Positions 47,474-58,081 of a stretch of 64,000 nt of DNA are shown piece after piece. The stretch is from assembly GCF_000482325.1 (NCBI RefSeq), contig NZ_AXVA01000005.1, forward strand, positions 447,653-511,652, read 5' to 3'. Each line of letters opens with the position of its first letter. Position 1 is the first letter of the stretch. The notes beneath the pieces were generated by a model. That model was not told where the DNA came from. It saw only the letters and a program-made list of their open reading frames with translations, and did no database searches. A program made the translations under genes and the position numbers. Origin of the DNA: Bacillus sp. UNC438CL73TsuS30 (GTDB taxonomy: Bacteria; Bacillota; Bacilli; Bacillales; Cytobacillaceae).

Positions 47474-48829
47474 ATGATAAAAAAGCTGTTAATTGCAAAC
47501 AGAGGAGAAATTGCAGTTAGAATTATTCGCGCCTGCAGGGAAATGGGGATTGAAACAGTCGCCGTATTTTCCGAAGCAGACCGTGAAGCACTGCATGTTC
47601 AATTAGCAGATGAGGCCTATTGTATTGGACCAACCTCATCAAAAGATAGTTATTTAAACTTTACAAATATTATAAGTGTAGCAAAATTAACTGCCTGTGA
47701 TGCGATTCACCCTGGTTATGGTTTTCTTGCTGAAAATGCAGCTTTTGCTGAGCTTTGCCGTGATTGCAACATCACTTTTGTCGGGCCAAGCCCTGAAGCC
47801 ATCACAAAAATGGGAACAAAGGATATCGCCAGAGAAACTATGCGGGAAGCAGGCGTTCCAATTGTTCCTGGCTCCACCGGAATCATCGAGAATATTGAAC
47901 AGGCGCTTGAACTTGTAGAAAAGATAAATTATCCGGTCATCATTAAAGCAACAGCCGGGGGCGGTGGAAAAGGGATTCGTATCGCCAAGAACGAACAAGA
48001 ATTAATTAAGGGAATTAATATCACCCAGCAGGAAGCCCTAACAGCATTTGGTAACCCTGGTGTATATATTGAAAAATATATTGAAGATTTCCGCCATGTT
48101 GAAATACAAGTGCTTGCAGATAATTATGGCAATACCATTCATTTGGGTGAAAGGGATTGTTCGATCCAACGGAGACTGCAGAAATTGCTTGAAGAAACCC
48201 CTTCACCTGCTTTGGACGGGGAAATTCGTGAAGAAATGGGTAATGCCGCAGTAAAAGCCGCGAAAGCAGTTGATTATTCGGGTGCAGGCACGGTAGAATT
48301 TATATATGACTACCGCAATCGAAAATTTTATTTTATGGAAATGAATACAAGAATACAGGTAGAGCATCCTGTAACTGAATTGGTCACTGGAACAGATCTC
48401 ATTAAAGAACAAATACGAGTAGCTTCCGGAGAAAAATTATCTTTGAAACAACAGGATGTTACCTTCACGGGTTGGGCAATTGAATGCCGAATTAATGCAG
48501 AAAATCCAGAGAAGAACTTTATGCCATCTCCAGGAAAAATCCATATGTATTTACCTCCTGGCGGCCTAGGGGTTCGGGTCGATTCTGCTGCATATCCGGG
48601 TTATTCAATTCCGCCTTACTACGATTCCATGATTGCGAAAGTCATCACATATGGAAACACCAGGGAAGAGGCAATTGCAAGAATGAAACGGGCCTTAAGC
48701 GAATTTATTGTTGAAGGAATCCATACGACAATTCCGTTTCATTTAAAACTTCTTGAACATGAAAAATTTGTAGAAGGCCAGTTCAATACGAAGTTTTTAG
48801 AATTGCACGATGTGATGAAGTCAGTCTAA
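47474..48829 (+). CDS. accC: biotin carboxylase of acetyl-CoA carboxylase
   Basis: 451 residues. ATP-grasp enzyme: [17 protein letters not shown], glycine-rich loop [12 protein letters not shown], catalytic region [19 protein letters not shown]. Carboxylates biotin on AccB using bicarbonate and ATP. AAGGAGCGG before ATG. Length matches the family (450). Confidence 0.97.
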   Translation: MIKKLLIANRGEIAVRIIRACREMGIETVAVFSEADREALHVQLADEAYCIGPTSSKDSYLNFTNIISVAKLTACDAIHPGYGFLAENAAFAELCRDCNITFVGPSPEAITKMGTKDIARETMREAGVPIVPGSTGIIENIEQALELVEKINYPVIIKATAGGGGKGIRIAKNEQELIKGINITQQEALTAFGNPGVYIEKYIEDFRHVEIQVLADNYGNTIHLGERDCSIQRRLQKLLEETPSPALDGEIREEMGNAAVKAAKAVDYSGAGTVEFIYDYRNRKFYFMEMNTRIQVEHPVTELVTGTDLIKEQIRVASGEKLSLKQQDVTFTGWAIECRINAENPEKNFMPSPGKIHMYLPPGGLGVRVDSAAYPGYSIPPYYDSMIAKVITYGNTREEAIARMKRALSEFIVEGIHTTIPFHLKLLEHEKFVEGQFNTKFLELHDVMKSV

Positions 48830-48849
48830 AATCTGGAGGTGTTCTAAAA

Positions 48850-49257
48850 ATGAGTGAGTTTAGTATCTTGGAGATGGAACAAGGAAACAACGGACTTGGT
48901 AAAGTGGAAATTGCACCGGAAGTGATTGAAGTAATTGCAGGGATTGCTGCTTCAGAGGTAGAAGGCGTAGCCTCCATGAGAGGAAACTTTGCCGCAGGTG
49001 TAGTAGAACGGTTAGGGAAAAAGAATCATGGAAAAGGTGTTAAGGTCGAATTAACCGAATCGGGAATCAAAGTAGATGTCTATTGTGTGATGAAATTTGG
49101 GGTGTCCATTCCAGCAGTTGCACAAAAGATTCAAGATAATATCCGACAAGCCTTGTTAAATATGACCGCCTTAGATGCGGAAGAAATCAACATTCACGTT
49201 GTTGGTATCCAATTTGAAAATCAAAAAAGCGAACCAGAAATCGAACAAGAACTATAA
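48850..49257 (+). CDS. yqhY: Asp23/Gls24 family protein YqhY
   Basis: 135 residues, soluble. Core KVEIAPEVIEVIAGIAASEVEGV, KGVKVEL and ALLNMTALDAEEINIHVVG. Conserved next to accBC in Firmicutes, and thought to influence acetyl-CoA carboxylase activity; that link is from the literature on B. subtilis, not from this sequence. GGAGGTG ribosome binding site, 20 bases behind accC, so probably the same operon. Followed by a terminator. Confidence 0.94.
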   Translation: MSEFSILEMEQGNNGLGKVEIAPEVIEVIAGIAASEVEGVASMRGNFAAGVVERLGKKNHGKGVKVELTESGIKVDVYCVMKFGVSIPAVAQKIQDNIRQALLNMTALDAEEINIHVVGIQFENQKSEPEIEQEL

Positions 49258-49263
49258 TACCCA

Positions 49264-49292
49264 AAACCAAAGGAGAAATCCTTTGGTTTTTT
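49264..49292 (+). terminator. terminator after yqhY
   Basis: ACCAAAGGA and TCCTTTGGT pair around GAAA, then TTTTT. Confidence 0.9.
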
Positions 49293-49336
49293 AATTTAAG
49301 GTTGAGTAAAGGGGCAAATGCTGATTTTTGAACAAC

Positions 49337-49527
49337 GTTGATTGGAGCGGAAGGTGCTAGACTCCTCGAAAATGCTAACGCATTTTCTTCGTGCGTGGGC
49401 GGATTCGAGGATGTAATTCAATGTCCTGCGGGAGCAGCGGGACAGGTGAGACCCCACAGGCGCTAAAGCGCCGAGGAGGCTCACCGCCCGCCCCGCGGAA
49501 AGCGAGCATCCTGGAGCGGAAATCAAC
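49337..49527. repeat. GC-rich dispersed intergenic element (~190 bp)
   Basis: GTTGATT at 49337 and AATCAAC at 49521 form terminal inverted repeats; GGAGCGGA follows the left end and precedes the right end. Inside are hairpins GAAAATGC/GCATTTTC (49368-49387), GGTGAG/CTCACC and GGCGC/GCGCC. The string of GAGGAGGCTCACCGCCCGCC type is known to me from multi-copy intergenic elements of Bacillaceae. No ORF; could fold as RNA or cruciform. Confidence 0.7.
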
Positions 49528-49686
49528 AACTAAGTTCAACAGAACTTAATTTTAAAAAATTTTGCTCGTACAGTGCGAATCATTTTTAGTTATGCTATTA
49601 TATTTTTTATGTGATTGACAAACTAAAATAATGGAACATGATTGAACAGACTTTTATCAATGTCTCTAAAAGGAGTTAACGGTATA

Positions 49687-50085
49687 ATGAAAAGAAGAAC
49701 AGCTAGGGAAAAGGCACTACAAGCCCTTTTCCAAATCGATGTAAGCAATGTGGACCCGGAATCGGCAATCGAACATGTTTTGGATGGCGAAACGAATGAC
49801 GACTATTTAAACAGCCTTGTTTTAGGAGTTGTCGAACAAAAAAATACGATTGATCAATTGATTAAAGAAAACTTAGAAAAATGGACACTAGACCGAGTGG
49901 CTGTTGTGGACCGAAACCTGCTCAGAATCGCAGTATACGAATTAAACTTTGCACGAAGTGAAGTTCCAGAAAATGTAATTTTAGATGAGGCGATTGAAAT
50001 CTCAAAAATTTACGGTGATGAACAATCAAGCCGTTTTATCAATGGCGTTCTTTCAAAAGTGAAAGAAAAGCTTCCGAAGGAATAA
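49687..50085 (+). CDS. nusB: transcription antitermination factor NusB
   Basis: 132 residues from ATG (MKRRTAREKALQALFQIDVS); AAAGGAG lies about 11 bases upstream. All-helical RNA-binding fold; other conserved stretches: LDRVAVVDRNLLRIAVYEL and PENVILDEAIEISKIYGDE. Acts with NusE in rRNA antitermination. In B. subtilis folD follows; here xseA does. Confidence 0.95.
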   Translation: MKRRTAREKALQALFQIDVSNVDPESAIEHVLDGETNDDYLNSLVLGVVEQKNTIDQLIKENLEKWTLDRVAVVDRNLLRIAVYELNFARSEVPENVILDEAIEISKIYGDEQSSRFINGVLSKVKEKLPKE

Positions 50086-50245
50086 GTTTACAAAACAAGG
50101 TAAATAAAAGAATATACCCAGTGGTCCTTATCTTTCATGTATATTTTTCTTCATTTCCCGTAGATTGCGGACAAAATGGAGAACTATATATATAATGGGT
50201 AAGGACAGTTTTATGGTTATGTTAAAAACTCTAAAGGAGTTAGCT

Positions 50246-51604
50246 ATGCAGGAGCAAAGGTACTTATCAGTTAATGCCTTAACCAAATACATAAAAAGAA
50301 AATTTGATGCCGATCCCCATTTACAGGATGTTCATGTTCGCGGTGAAATTTCGAATTTTAAGCAGCATTCAAGCGGACACATGTACCTTACTCTAAAAGA
50401 TGAAAAAGCACGCATTCTAGCTGTTATGTTTTCCAGCCATTCAAGGACGATGAAATTTTCACCTGAAAACGGGATGAAGGTTATTGTCAAAGGGGACATA
50501 TCTGTCTATGAACCAAGCGGACAATATCAAATTTATATAAAGGAAATGCGGCCTGACGGAATTGGAGAACTATTTTTAGCCTATGAACAGCTGAAGAAGA
50601 GGCTTGAATCCGAAGGATTATTTGCACTAGATAAAAAAAGGCCGATTCCAGCCTATCCAAAAACGGTTGGGGTCATTACTTCCCAGACAGGAGCGGCCAT
50701 TAGGGATATTATTACCACCATAAAAAGGCGTTATCCCATAGTCAAAATCCTTGTTTTTCCGGCGCTTGTACAAGGTGAAAACGCTGCACCCTCAATTGCT
50801 GGAGCGATTGAAAAAGCAAATAAACTCGAAGCGATTGATGTACTCATTGTTGGCCGTGGCGGAGGTTCGATTGAGGAGCTATGGGCCTTTAATGAAGAAT
50901 TGGTTGCCAGGGCGATTTATACCTCGTCTATACCGGTTATCTCTGCTGTAGGACATGAAACGGATTTTACCATTGCAGATTTTGTGGCTGACCTCCGCGC
51001 ACCTACACCAACGGCTGCTGCGGAACTCGCTGTCCCTCATATTGAGGAGCTTATGGAAAGGGTCCTGCAGCGTCAAACACGGCTTTTAAGAGCAATGAAT
51101 GAAAAATTCCGGACAGAAAAGCAACGTTTTTCGCGTGTGCAAAAATCCTACGCTTTTCGTTACCCACTTCGACTGTATGAACAAAAGCTGGAGCAGGTGG
51201 ATAAATTAACGGAATCGCTTGAACGCGGTCTTACCCGACTGTCAGCATTAAAATCAGGACAATACGAAACGGTTTATAAGAGACTGCAGCTAAAGTCTCC
51301 GAAAGTATTAGTACTGGAAGCGGAAAAGCAATTTAATCGGACACAAAAAGAAATCAATCGAGCAATGATGCAAATTTTAATGAAAAAACAAACAGAATTT
51401 GATCGAATGATTTCAACATTAAAAGCTTTAAGTCCTTTAAAAATAATGGAACGGGGTTACAGTCTTGTTTATACAGAAGACAACAGACTGGTTAAGAGTG
51501 TTCATCAGGTACATAAGGATGAATCTGTTGAAATCCAATTAGCGGATGGAAGCTTAGTATGTAAGGTTGAGGATAAGAAGGAGAGTGAAAAAAGTGGTGA
51601 ATGA
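50246..51604 (+). CDS. xseA: exodeoxyribonuclease VII large subunit
   Basis: 452 residues. The ATG at 50246 follows AAAGGAG by 6 bases and gives the expected N-terminus ([16 protein letters not shown]); in-frame starts further up lack a ribosome binding site. OB-fold first (~10-105, [20 protein letters not shown]), then catalytic domain ([40 protein letters not shown]) and a long coiled coil. Degrades single-stranded DNA with XseB. The stop overlaps xseB. Confidence 0.95.
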   Translation: MQEQRYLSVNALTKYIKRKFDADPHLQDVHVRGEISNFKQHSSGHMYLTLKDEKARILAVMFSSHSRTMKFSPENGMKVIVKGDISVYEPSGQYQIYIKEMRPDGIGELFLAYEQLKKRLESEGLFALDKKRPIPAYPKTVGVITSQTGAAIRDIITTIKRRYPIVKILVFPALVQGENAAPSIAGAIEKANKLEAIDVLIVGRGGGSIEELWAFNEELVARAIYTSSIPVISAVGHETDFTIADFVADLRAPTPTAAAELAVPHIEELMERVLQRQTRLLRAMNEKFRTEKQRFSRVQKSYAFRYPLRLYEQKLEQVDKLTESLERGLTRLSALKSGQYETVYKRLQLKSPKVLVLEAEKQFNRTQKEINRAMMQILMKKQTEFDRMISTLKALSPLKIMERGYSLVYTEDNRLVKSVHQVHKDESVEIQLADGSLVCKVEDKKESEKSGE

Positions 51605-51827
51605 AAAACAATTATCCTTTGAAGAAGCAATGAATAAATTAGAGCAAATTGTGGATAGGCTTGAAGAAGGAGATGTTCCATTAGAAGAGGCTATTCTTAT
51701 TTATAAAGAGGGAATGGAACTTTCTAAGCTATGTCACGATAAATTAAAAAATGTCGAAGAACAATTAACACAAATCATCACGGAGGATGGGCGAACGGAA
51801 AGTTTTTCAATTAAAGAGGAGGAATAG
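51594..51827 (+). CDS. xseB: exodeoxyribonuclease VII small subunit
   Basis: 77 residues starting at GTG (51594 or the adjacent GTG at 51597) behind AAGGAG. Helical hairpin: [20 protein letters not shown] and [16 protein letters not shown]. Several copies wrap the coiled coil of XseA. The start lies inside xseA, so the two are coupled. Confidence 0.93.
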   Translation: MVNEKQLSFEEAMNKLEQIVDRLEEGDVPLEEAILIYKEGMELSKLCHDKLKNVEEQLTQIITEDGRTESFSIKEEE

Positions 51828-51830
51828 ATT

Positions 51831-52724
51831 GTGGGAAATCGGTTACTTGATGAATTTGCATATGAATATAAACATCTGCTTGAAGCGGAACTCCGCAAAT
51901 TAGTTGACCGGCTTGAAGCACCTCCTATCATAAAAAAGGCAATGCACTATTCCCTCGAGGCTGGTGGAAAGAGGATTCGTCCGCTATTATTATTTGCAAC
52001 TCTCGCTGCATTTGGCATTGACCCGAAAAAAGGGCTACTAGCTGCTGCTGCTGTTGAAATGGTTCATACCTATTCCTTAATCCATGATGATCTGCCAAGT
52101 ATGGATGATGATGATTATAGGCGTGGTAAGCTGACCAATCATAAGGTTTTTGGTGAGGCTACTGCGATTTTGGCAGGGGATGCCCTTTTAACCTATAGCT
52201 TTGAAGTGTTGGGAATGATCCCAAATGAAGCGGCCAGTTCGGATACAAACTTAAAATTGATAGTGGAGTTTGCGAAAGCAGCCGGAGCGGAAGGCATGGT
52301 AGGCGGGCAAGTCGCCGATATGGAAGGGGAAAATAAAGAACTTTCTATTGAAGAACTGGAGTATATACATATTCATAAAACAGGTAAGCTTTTAGGCTTC
52401 AGTGTTCATGCTGGTGCATTACTTGCACAAGCAGATGAGGATCAATTAGAGAATTTGAGAGCTTTTGCGCATCATCTTGGATTGGCGTTTCAAATACAGG
52501 ACGATATTTTGGACTTAGAAGGTAATCCGGAATTACTAGGAAAACCTGTCGGAAGTGATACGTCCAACCATAAAAGCACATATCCGCAATTATTGACAAT
52601 GGATGGGGCTAAGAAGGCATTGCATCATCAAATTGACGAGTCAAAGCGTTACTTGGAACGAACAGGCTTGAATACATCCCTTCTTATTGAAATAACCGAT
52701 TTAGTGGCCTCTAGAGACCATTAA
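51831..52724 (+). CDS. ispA: farnesyl diphosphate synthase
   Basis: 297 residues. Prenyl transferase with first Asp-rich motif HDDLPSMDDDDYRRG and second FQIQDDILD; also GGKRIRPLLLFA. Condenses IPP with DMAPP/GPP to farnesyl diphosphate. GTG start behind AGGAGGA, 3 bases after xseB. Length is typical. Confidence 0.95.
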   Translation: MGNRLLDEFAYEYKHLLEAELRKLVDRLEAPPIIKKAMHYSLEAGGKRIRPLLLFATLAAFGIDPKKGLLAAAAVEMVHTYSLIHDDLPSMDDDDYRRGKLTNHKVFGEATAILAGDALLTYSFEVLGMIPNEAASSDTNLKLIVEFAKAAGAEGMVGGQVADMEGENKELSIEELEYIHIHKTGKLLGFSVHAGALLAQADEDQLENLRAFAHHLGLAFQIQDDILDLEGNPELLGKPVGSDTSNHKSTYPQLLTMDGAKKALHHQIDESKRYLERTGLNTSLLIEITDLVASRDH

Positions 52725-52767
52725 AAAGCAAGGGTGCTACAGCAGCACCGTGAGTCGTTATAGGTAT

Positions 52768-52796
52768 TTGAGGCATTCTTTTCGTTATGATATAAT
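52768..52796 (+). promoter_or_regulatory. sigma-A promoter of dxs
   Basis: TTGAGG, 17-base spacer, TATAAT (52791-52796). The dxs ATG lies 140 bases downstream. Confidence 0.75.
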
Positions 52797-52824
52797 GTGT
52801 TTTAATGAAGAAAACGTTGACAAT

Positions 52825-52856
52825 GCCGTTATCACTTGTGTGTTAGCGGCTATTTT
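52825..52856 (+). terminator. hairpin in the dxs leader, possible attenuator
   Basis: GCCGTTA and TAGCGGC pair with one wobble around TCACTTGTGTGT, followed by TATTTTT. It lies between the dxs promoter and gene, where a terminator would be conditional. Confidence 0.45.
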
Positions 52857-52935
52857 TAAATAGATGGAAATTTCAAGTGAAAACAAACCTTACTAAATGT
52901 TTAGATAGAAAAAGGATGAAAGTGAGTGGTCCCAA

Positions 52936-54828
52936 ATGGATCTGTTATCAATTAAAGACCCTTCCTTTTTAAAAAGGATGTCAAATAAAGAATTGGAGGT
53001 TTTGAGTCAAGAAATTCGCCAATTCTTGATTGAAAAGCTGTCTGTTACGGGAGGCCATATTGGACCGAATTTAGGTGTAGTTGAATTAACCATTGCATTA
53101 CACAAATGCTTCGATAGTCCTAAAGATAAACTTATTTGGGATGTCGGACATCAGTCCTATGTTCATAAAATTTTAACCGGCAGGGCATGTGATTTCGATA
53201 CATTAAGACAATTTAAAGGATTATGTGGATTCCCTAAGCGTGTGGAAAGTGAACATGATGTTTGGGAAACAGGGCATAGTTCAACATCACTCTCTGCTGC
53301 TATGGGTATGGCGATTGCTCGCGATTTAAAAAAGGAGAAATCGTTTGTAGTACCGGTGATTGGGGACGGCGCATTAACAGGCGGTATGGCCTTAGAGGCG
53401 TTAAACCATATTGGTCACGAAAAGAAAGATATGATTGTGATTTTGAATGATAATGAAATGTCCATTGCACCGAATGTCGGTGCGCTTCACAATATTCTTG
53501 GACAATTGCGCACAGCTGGAAAATATCAATGGGCTAAGGACGAACTTGAGGGGTTATTGAAAAAGATTCCTGCTGTTGGCGGTGTTCTTGCGGCAACTGC
53601 CGAAAGAATTAAAGACAGCTTAAAATATTTGCTTGTATCCGGCGTGTTTTTTGAAGAACTCGGCTTTACTTATCTGGGCCCAGTCGATGGTCATAGCTTT
53701 GAAGATTTATTTGAAAATTTTAGTTATGCTAAAAAAACAGAAGGCCCGGTCCTTCTCCATGTGATTACGAAAAAAGGGAAAGGGTATACCCCAGCAGAAC
53801 GAGACACAAAAGGGACTTGGCATGGAACCGGCCCTTATAAAATGGACACTGGAGCATTTGTCAAACCGGACAAAGCACCTCCGGCATGGAGTAGTTTGGT
53901 CAGTGAAACGGTGCGTAAGCTTGCACGGGAAGATAAAAGAATTGTGGCAATTACCCCGGCGATGCCAGTTGGGTCCAAACTGGAAGGCTTTGCAAATGAA
54001 TTCCCGGACCGGATGTATGATGTGGGAATCGCCGAGCAGCATGCCGCAACAGTTGCTGCAGGCCTGGCAACACAAAATATGAAGCCTTTTTTAGCAATCT
54101 ATTCTACCTTTTTACAGCGTGCTTATGATCAGGTGGTTCATGATATTTGTCGTCAAAACTTAAATGTTTTTATTGGAATTGACCGCGCTGGTCTTGTTGG
54201 TGCAGATGGCGAGACACATCAAGGTGTCTTCGATATTGCCTTTTTAAGGCATGTTCCGAACATTGTTTTGATGATGCCAAAGGATGAAAATGAAGGCCAG
54301 CACATGGTTTATACAGCACTTCAATATGATAATGGCCCAATCGCCATGAGGTTCCCGCGTGGAAATGGGCTGGGCGTACCGATGGATGAACAATTTAAAA
54401 TTATCCCGATTGGAACGTGGGAGGTACTAAAGGAAGGCGATGATGCGGCGATATTAACCTTTGGTACAACAATTCCTATGGCAATGGAGGCAGCGGATCT
54501 ACTCGAAAAACAAGGTATTTCAGCTAAAGTAGTCAATGCAAGATTTATAAAACCCCTTGATGAAAAAATGCTGACAAATTTATTAGATAAAAATATACCG
54601 CTGTTGACAATAGAAGAAGCAGTACTTCAAGGTGGTTTTGGCAGTGCGGTCCTTGAATTCGCTCATGACCATGGTTATTACAGCCAAGTAATTGACAGGA
54701 TTGGAATTCCGGATCAATTTATTGAACATGGAGATGTCGGTTCCCTGCTTGAGGAAATCGGCATGACTACTAAGGAAGTCGTTAAAAGATTAACCATTCT
54801 TGCACGAAAAAAACAACAAAGGGCTTAA
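52936..54828 (+). CDS. dxs: 1-deoxy-D-xylulose-5-phosphate synthase
   Basis: 630 residues. Thiamine-diphosphate enzyme: [18 protein letters not shown] and LNDNEMSI (cofactor binding), HTST-type [14 protein letters not shown], and the C-terminal transketolase part [18 protein letters not shown] and [15 protein letters not shown]. First step of the MEP isoprenoid pathway, from pyruvate and glyceraldehyde-3-phosphate. Weak GTGAGTGG before ATG. Followed after 3 bases by tlyA. Confidence 0.96.
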   Translation: MDLLSIKDPSFLKRMSNKELEVLSQEIRQFLIEKLSVTGGHIGPNLGVVELTIALHKCFDSPKDKLIWDVGHQSYVHKILTGRACDFDTLRQFKGLCGFPKRVESEHDVWETGHSSTSLSAAMGMAIARDLKKEKSFVVPVIGDGALTGGMALEALNHIGHEKKDMIVILNDNEMSIAPNVGALHNILGQLRTAGKYQWAKDELEGLLKKIPAVGGVLAATAERIKDSLKYLLVSGVFFEELGFTYLGPVDGHSFEDLFENFSYAKKTEGPVLLHVITKKGKGYTPAERDTKGTWHGTGPYKMDTGAFVKPDKAPPAWSSLVSETVRKLAREDKRIVAITPAMPVGSKLEGFANEFPDRMYDVGIAEQHAATVAAGLATQNMKPFLAIYSTFLQRAYDQVVHDICRQNLNVFIGIDRAGLVGADGETHQGVFDIAFLRHVPNIVLMMPKDENEGQHMVYTALQYDNGPIAMRFPRGNGLGVPMDEQFKIIPIGTWEVLKEGDDAAILTFGTTIPMAMEAADLLEKQGISAKVVNARFIKPLDEKMLTNLLDKNIPLLTIEEAVLQGGFGSAVLEFAHDHGYYSQVIDRIGIPDQFIEHGDVGSLLEEIGMTTKEVVKRLTILARKKQQRA

Positions 54829-54831
54829 ATC

Positions 54832-55671
54832 ATGAAAAATAAAGAACGAATAGATGTCTTACTGGTCGAAAGAGGACTTATTGAAACACGGGAAAAAGCA
54901 AAAAGAGCTGTTATGGCTGGTCTTGTTTATACAAATGAAGAACGCTTAGATAAACCTGGGGAAAAAGTAAAAACAGATATACCTCTTACGGTTAAGGGAA
55001 ACCTTATTCCTTATGTAAGCCGCGGAGGCTTAAAACTTGAAAAGGCCCTAAAAGTATTTGATGTTTCGGTTGTGGATAAGATTTTATTGGATATTGGTGC
55101 ATCTACAGGTGGATTTACTGATTGTGCCCTGCAAAACGGAGCAAAAATGTCCTATGCACTGGATGTTGGTTATAACCAGTTAGCATGGAAACTCCGGCAG
55201 GATGACCGTGTGGTCGTAATGGAGAGAACAAATTTCCGCTATGTGACTCCGGCTGATTTAATAGAAGGAATGCCAAATTTTGCAACCATTGATGTATCAT
55301 TTATTTCGTTGACCTTGATTTTGCCGGTGCTTAAAACTCTTTTAGTACCTCAAAGTGATATCGTTGCACTTGTTAAACCGCAATTTGAGGCAGGACGGGA
55401 GCAGGTTGGCAAAAAGGGAATTGTTCGCGATGAAAAGGTCCATTTGCAGGTTGTAACCAAAATCATCAATTTTTCACTTGAGCAAGGGTATCAGGTTAAA
55501 AATTTATCTTTTTCACCTATTACCGGAGGAGACGGGAATATTGAATTCCTTCTACATCTTTCCTGGTGGGGAGAGGAAAACAAAGAAAATACCCCCTTGC
55601 CTGTGGACCCTTCAGAGGTTGTTAAACTTGCACATCAGGAATTCCATACAAAGCAAACGGGTGAAGGATAG
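54832..55671 (+). CDS. yqxC: TlyA-family rRNA methyltransferase / hemolysin-like
   Basis: 279 residues. S4 RNA-binding domain at the N-terminus (RIDVLLVERGLIETREKAKR), then a FtsJ-like methyltransferase fold: LLDIGASTGGFTDCAL (SAM binding) and the VALVKPQFEAGRE motif with catalytic Lys. Probably 2'-O-methylates rRNA; membrane toxicity reported for some relatives is not visible here. No ribosome binding site stronger than AAAGGGC; coupled to dxs. Confidence 0.93.
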   Translation: MKNKERIDVLLVERGLIETREKAKRAVMAGLVYTNEERLDKPGEKVKTDIPLTVKGNLIPYVSRGGLKLEKALKVFDVSVVDKILLDIGASTGGFTDCALQNGAKMSYALDVGYNQLAWKLRQDDRVVVMERTNFRYVTPADLIEGMPNFATIDVSFISLTLILPVLKTLLVPQSDIVALVKPQFEAGREQVGKKGIVRDEKVHLQVVTKIINFSLEQGYQVKNLSFSPITGGDGNIEFLLHLSWWGEENKENTPLPVDPSEVVKLAHQEFHTKQTGEG

Positions 55672-55703
55672 GCAATATACGCTTATCCTTCTGTTTTTGG
55701 GAA
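55664..55703 (+). terminator. terminator after yqxC
   Basis: GAAGGATA and TATCCTTC pair around a 12-base loop region, then TGTTTTTG. Overlaps the last codons of yqxC. Confidence 0.75.
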
Positions 55704-55803
55704 AATAAATGACAACTCTTACAAAATCGGCTAACATAAGGGTAGAAGCGACATTTTTGAACATAATATTTAAATGGTTTTTACTGTTTATGGGGTGAAA
55801 AAT

Positions 55804-56253
55804 ATGAATAAAGGCCAGCGCCATATTAAAATTAGGGAAATTATTGCCAATAATGACATTGAAACACAGGATGATTTAGTGGATGAACTAAGAAATTCTG
55901 GAGTCAATGTGACACAGGCTACTGTTTCCCGTGATATAAAAGAATTGCATTTGGTGAAAGTCCCTTTGTTGGATGGCCGTTACAAATACAGCCTTCCTGC
56001 TGATCAACGATTTAATCCGCTTCAAAAACTAAAAAGATCCTTAATGGATGCTTTTATTCGAATTGATTCAGCAGGACATTTATTGGTGATGAAGTGTTTA
56101 CCTGGTAATGCCATGGCAATTGGGGCGCTTTTAGACAATCTTGATTGGGATGAGGTATTGGGAACCATCTGTGGTGATGATACCATTTTAATCATTTGCC
56201 GAACACCTGAACAAACAGAAATCATTACAAACAGGTTTCTTGATATGCTTTAA
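55804..56253 (+). CDS. argR: arginine repressor ArgR/AhrC
   Basis: 149 residues from ATG ([15 protein letters not shown]) behind GGGGTGA. N-terminal winged helix-turn-helix ([28 protein letters not shown] in parts: VTQATVSRD), C-terminal arginine-binding domain with [13 protein letters not shown] and [12 protein letters not shown]. Represses arginine synthesis and activates catabolism as a hexamer. Lies just upstream of recN, as in other Bacilli. Confidence 0.95.
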   Translation: MNKGQRHIKIREIIANNDIETQDDLVDELRNSGVNVTQATVSRDIKELHLVKVPLLDGRYKYSLPADQRFNPLQKLKRSLMDAFIRIDSAGHLLVMKCLPGNAMAIGALLDNLDWDEVLGTICGDDTILIICRTPEQTEIITNRFLDML

Positions 56254-56268
56254 TTGGGGGAATGTTCC

Positions 56269-57957
56269 TTGTTATCAGAACTATCGATAAAAAACTTTGC
56301 CATTATCGAAGCCTCTTCCATTTCGTTTGAAAAAGGCTTGACGGTTTTAACTGGTGAGACAGGAGCAGGAAAATCCATCATCATTGATGCGATACATTTA
56401 TTGGTTGGCGGGAGAGGTTCTGCAGAATTCGTACGGCATGGTGAAGAAAAGGCTGAGATTGAAGGACTTTTTCAATTAGATCATGACGGTCATCCATGCT
56501 ATCTAAAGGCAATGGAATTTGGAATTGATATTGAAGAAGGGATGGTCGTTTTACGAAGGGATATCTCTCGTTCCGGAAAAAGCGTTTGCAGAATAAATGG
56601 AAAGCTTGTGACCATTTCTACTTTAAGAGAAATCGGTTCGACATTGATTGATATCCATGGACAGCATGAGCACCAAGAATTAATGGATGAAACCAAGCAT
56701 TTATCATTGCTTGATCAATTCGGTTCCGAGGAAATCATTTCCTCCCTCCGTGAGTACCAGGAAGTATTCCATCGCTATGAACACACATTACATAAGCTAA
56801 AGGCGTTAAGTGAGAATGAGCAGCAGGCAGCACACCGTCTGGATTTAATTCAATTTCAATTGAACGAAATTCAAAATGCCAATTTAAAGCTTAATGAAGA
56901 TGATGAGTTATTTGAGGAAAAACGGAAGCTTGGAAACTTTGAACGGGTTTTCGAAGCGATACAATCCAGTTATTCAGCCTTAAGTGGTGAACAAAAGGGC
57001 TTGGACTGGATTAGTATGGTAATGGGGCATCTGGAGGATGCAGCAGGGTTAGACACAGAATACAAAGATTTATTTGAGGCGGTTTCAAACAGCTTCTATC
57101 AGCTTGAGGATGCTGCTCATGCATTAAGAAATGAAATGGATGAATTGGAATACGATCCACAAAGATTAAATGAAATCGAAGACCGATTAAATGAAATAAA
57201 CCAGTTGAAACGAAAGTATGGCAAGACAATCCAGGAAATTTTAGAATATGCAGCGAAAATTGAAGAAGAAATTGAAACATTACAAAATAAAGAAACACAT
57301 ATTAACAAATTAGAAAAAGAATTAGCCTCTATTCAAAAGGATTTAGTTCTTGAAGCAAAGCAATTAACTGAGCTTCGTAAAAAGTATGCGGAAAAGCTGA
57401 CAAAGCTTATACATAAGGAACTAAAGGATTTATATATGGCGAAAACGATTTTTGAAATTCGCTTTGAGAAGGATATAAAGCATTTTGCGAAAAATGGTGT
57501 CGACCATATCGAATTCTATCTATCAACAAATCCCGGGGAACCGCTTAAACCATTATCGAAAATTGCTTCCGGGGGAGAACTTTCACGAATTATGCTTGCC
57601 TTAAAGAGTATCTTTTCAAAACATCAAGGTGTCACTTCGATTATATTTGATGAAGTGGATACAGGAGTTAGCGGCAGGATTGCACAGGCAATAGCTGAAA
57701 AAATTTATAAAGTCGCACATTCATCGCAGGTTTTATGTATCTCTCATCTACCGCAAGTTGCTGCTATGGCTGACACCCATTTGTTTATTTCGAAGGTTAC
57801 GAAGGGTGGCAGGACCAAGACATCCGTGACACCGCTTAAAGCCGAAGAAAAAATAAAAGAAATCGGCAGGATGATTTCCGGAGTCGAAATCACCGACCTT
57901 ACAAAGAAACATGCTGAGGAATTATTGTTAATGGCTGCAAAAAATAAGAAAAATTGA
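56269..57957 (+). CDS. recN: DNA repair protein RecN
   Basis: 562 residues from TTG at 56269, 7 bases behind GGGGGAA. SMC-like: Walker A GETGAGKSIII near residue 30, a central coiled coil (~150-370), and the C-terminal signature GGELSRIMLALK with Walker B IIFDEVDTGVSG. Acts at double-strand breaks. An alternative TTG at 56254 overlaps the ribosome binding site. Follows argR by 15 bases. Confidence 0.95.
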   Translation: MLSELSIKNFAIIEASSISFEKGLTVLTGETGAGKSIIIDAIHLLVGGRGSAEFVRHGEEKAEIEGLFQLDHDGHPCYLKAMEFGIDIEEGMVVLRRDISRSGKSVCRINGKLVTISTLREIGSTLIDIHGQHEHQELMDETKHLSLLDQFGSEEIISSLREYQEVFHRYEHTLHKLKALSENEQQAAHRLDLIQFQLNEIQNANLKLNEDDELFEEKRKLGNFERVFEAIQSSYSALSGEQKGLDWISMVMGHLEDAAGLDTEYKDLFEAVSNSFYQLEDAAHALRNEMDELEYDPQRLNEIEDRLNEINQLKRKYGKTIQEILEYAAKIEEEIETLQNKETHINKLEKELASIQKDLVLEAKQLTELRKKYAEKLTKLIHKELKDLYMAKTIFEIRFEKDIKHFAKNGVDHIEFYLSTNPGEPLKPLSKIASGGELSRIMLALKSIFSKHQGVTSIIFDEVDTGVSGRIAQAIAEKIYKVAHSSQVLCISHLPQVAAMADTHLFISKVTKGGRTKTSVTPLKAEEKIKEIGRMISGVEITDLTKKHAEELLLMAAKNKKN

Positions 57958-57988
57958 AAAGCTTCCCAATAGGGGGAGCTTTTTTATA
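57957..57988 (+). terminator. terminator after recN
   Basis: AAAAGCTTCCC and GGGGAGCTTTT pair around AATAG, then TTTATATT. Confidence 0.85.
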
Positions 57989-58081
57989 TTGAAGGAAGGT
58001 TATAAATGCTTGCCAACGAGGCAAAATTATAGATGTAGCCATTTCGAAGTTGTGGACAAGAAGCGAGGAGAGTGAAAAAAT

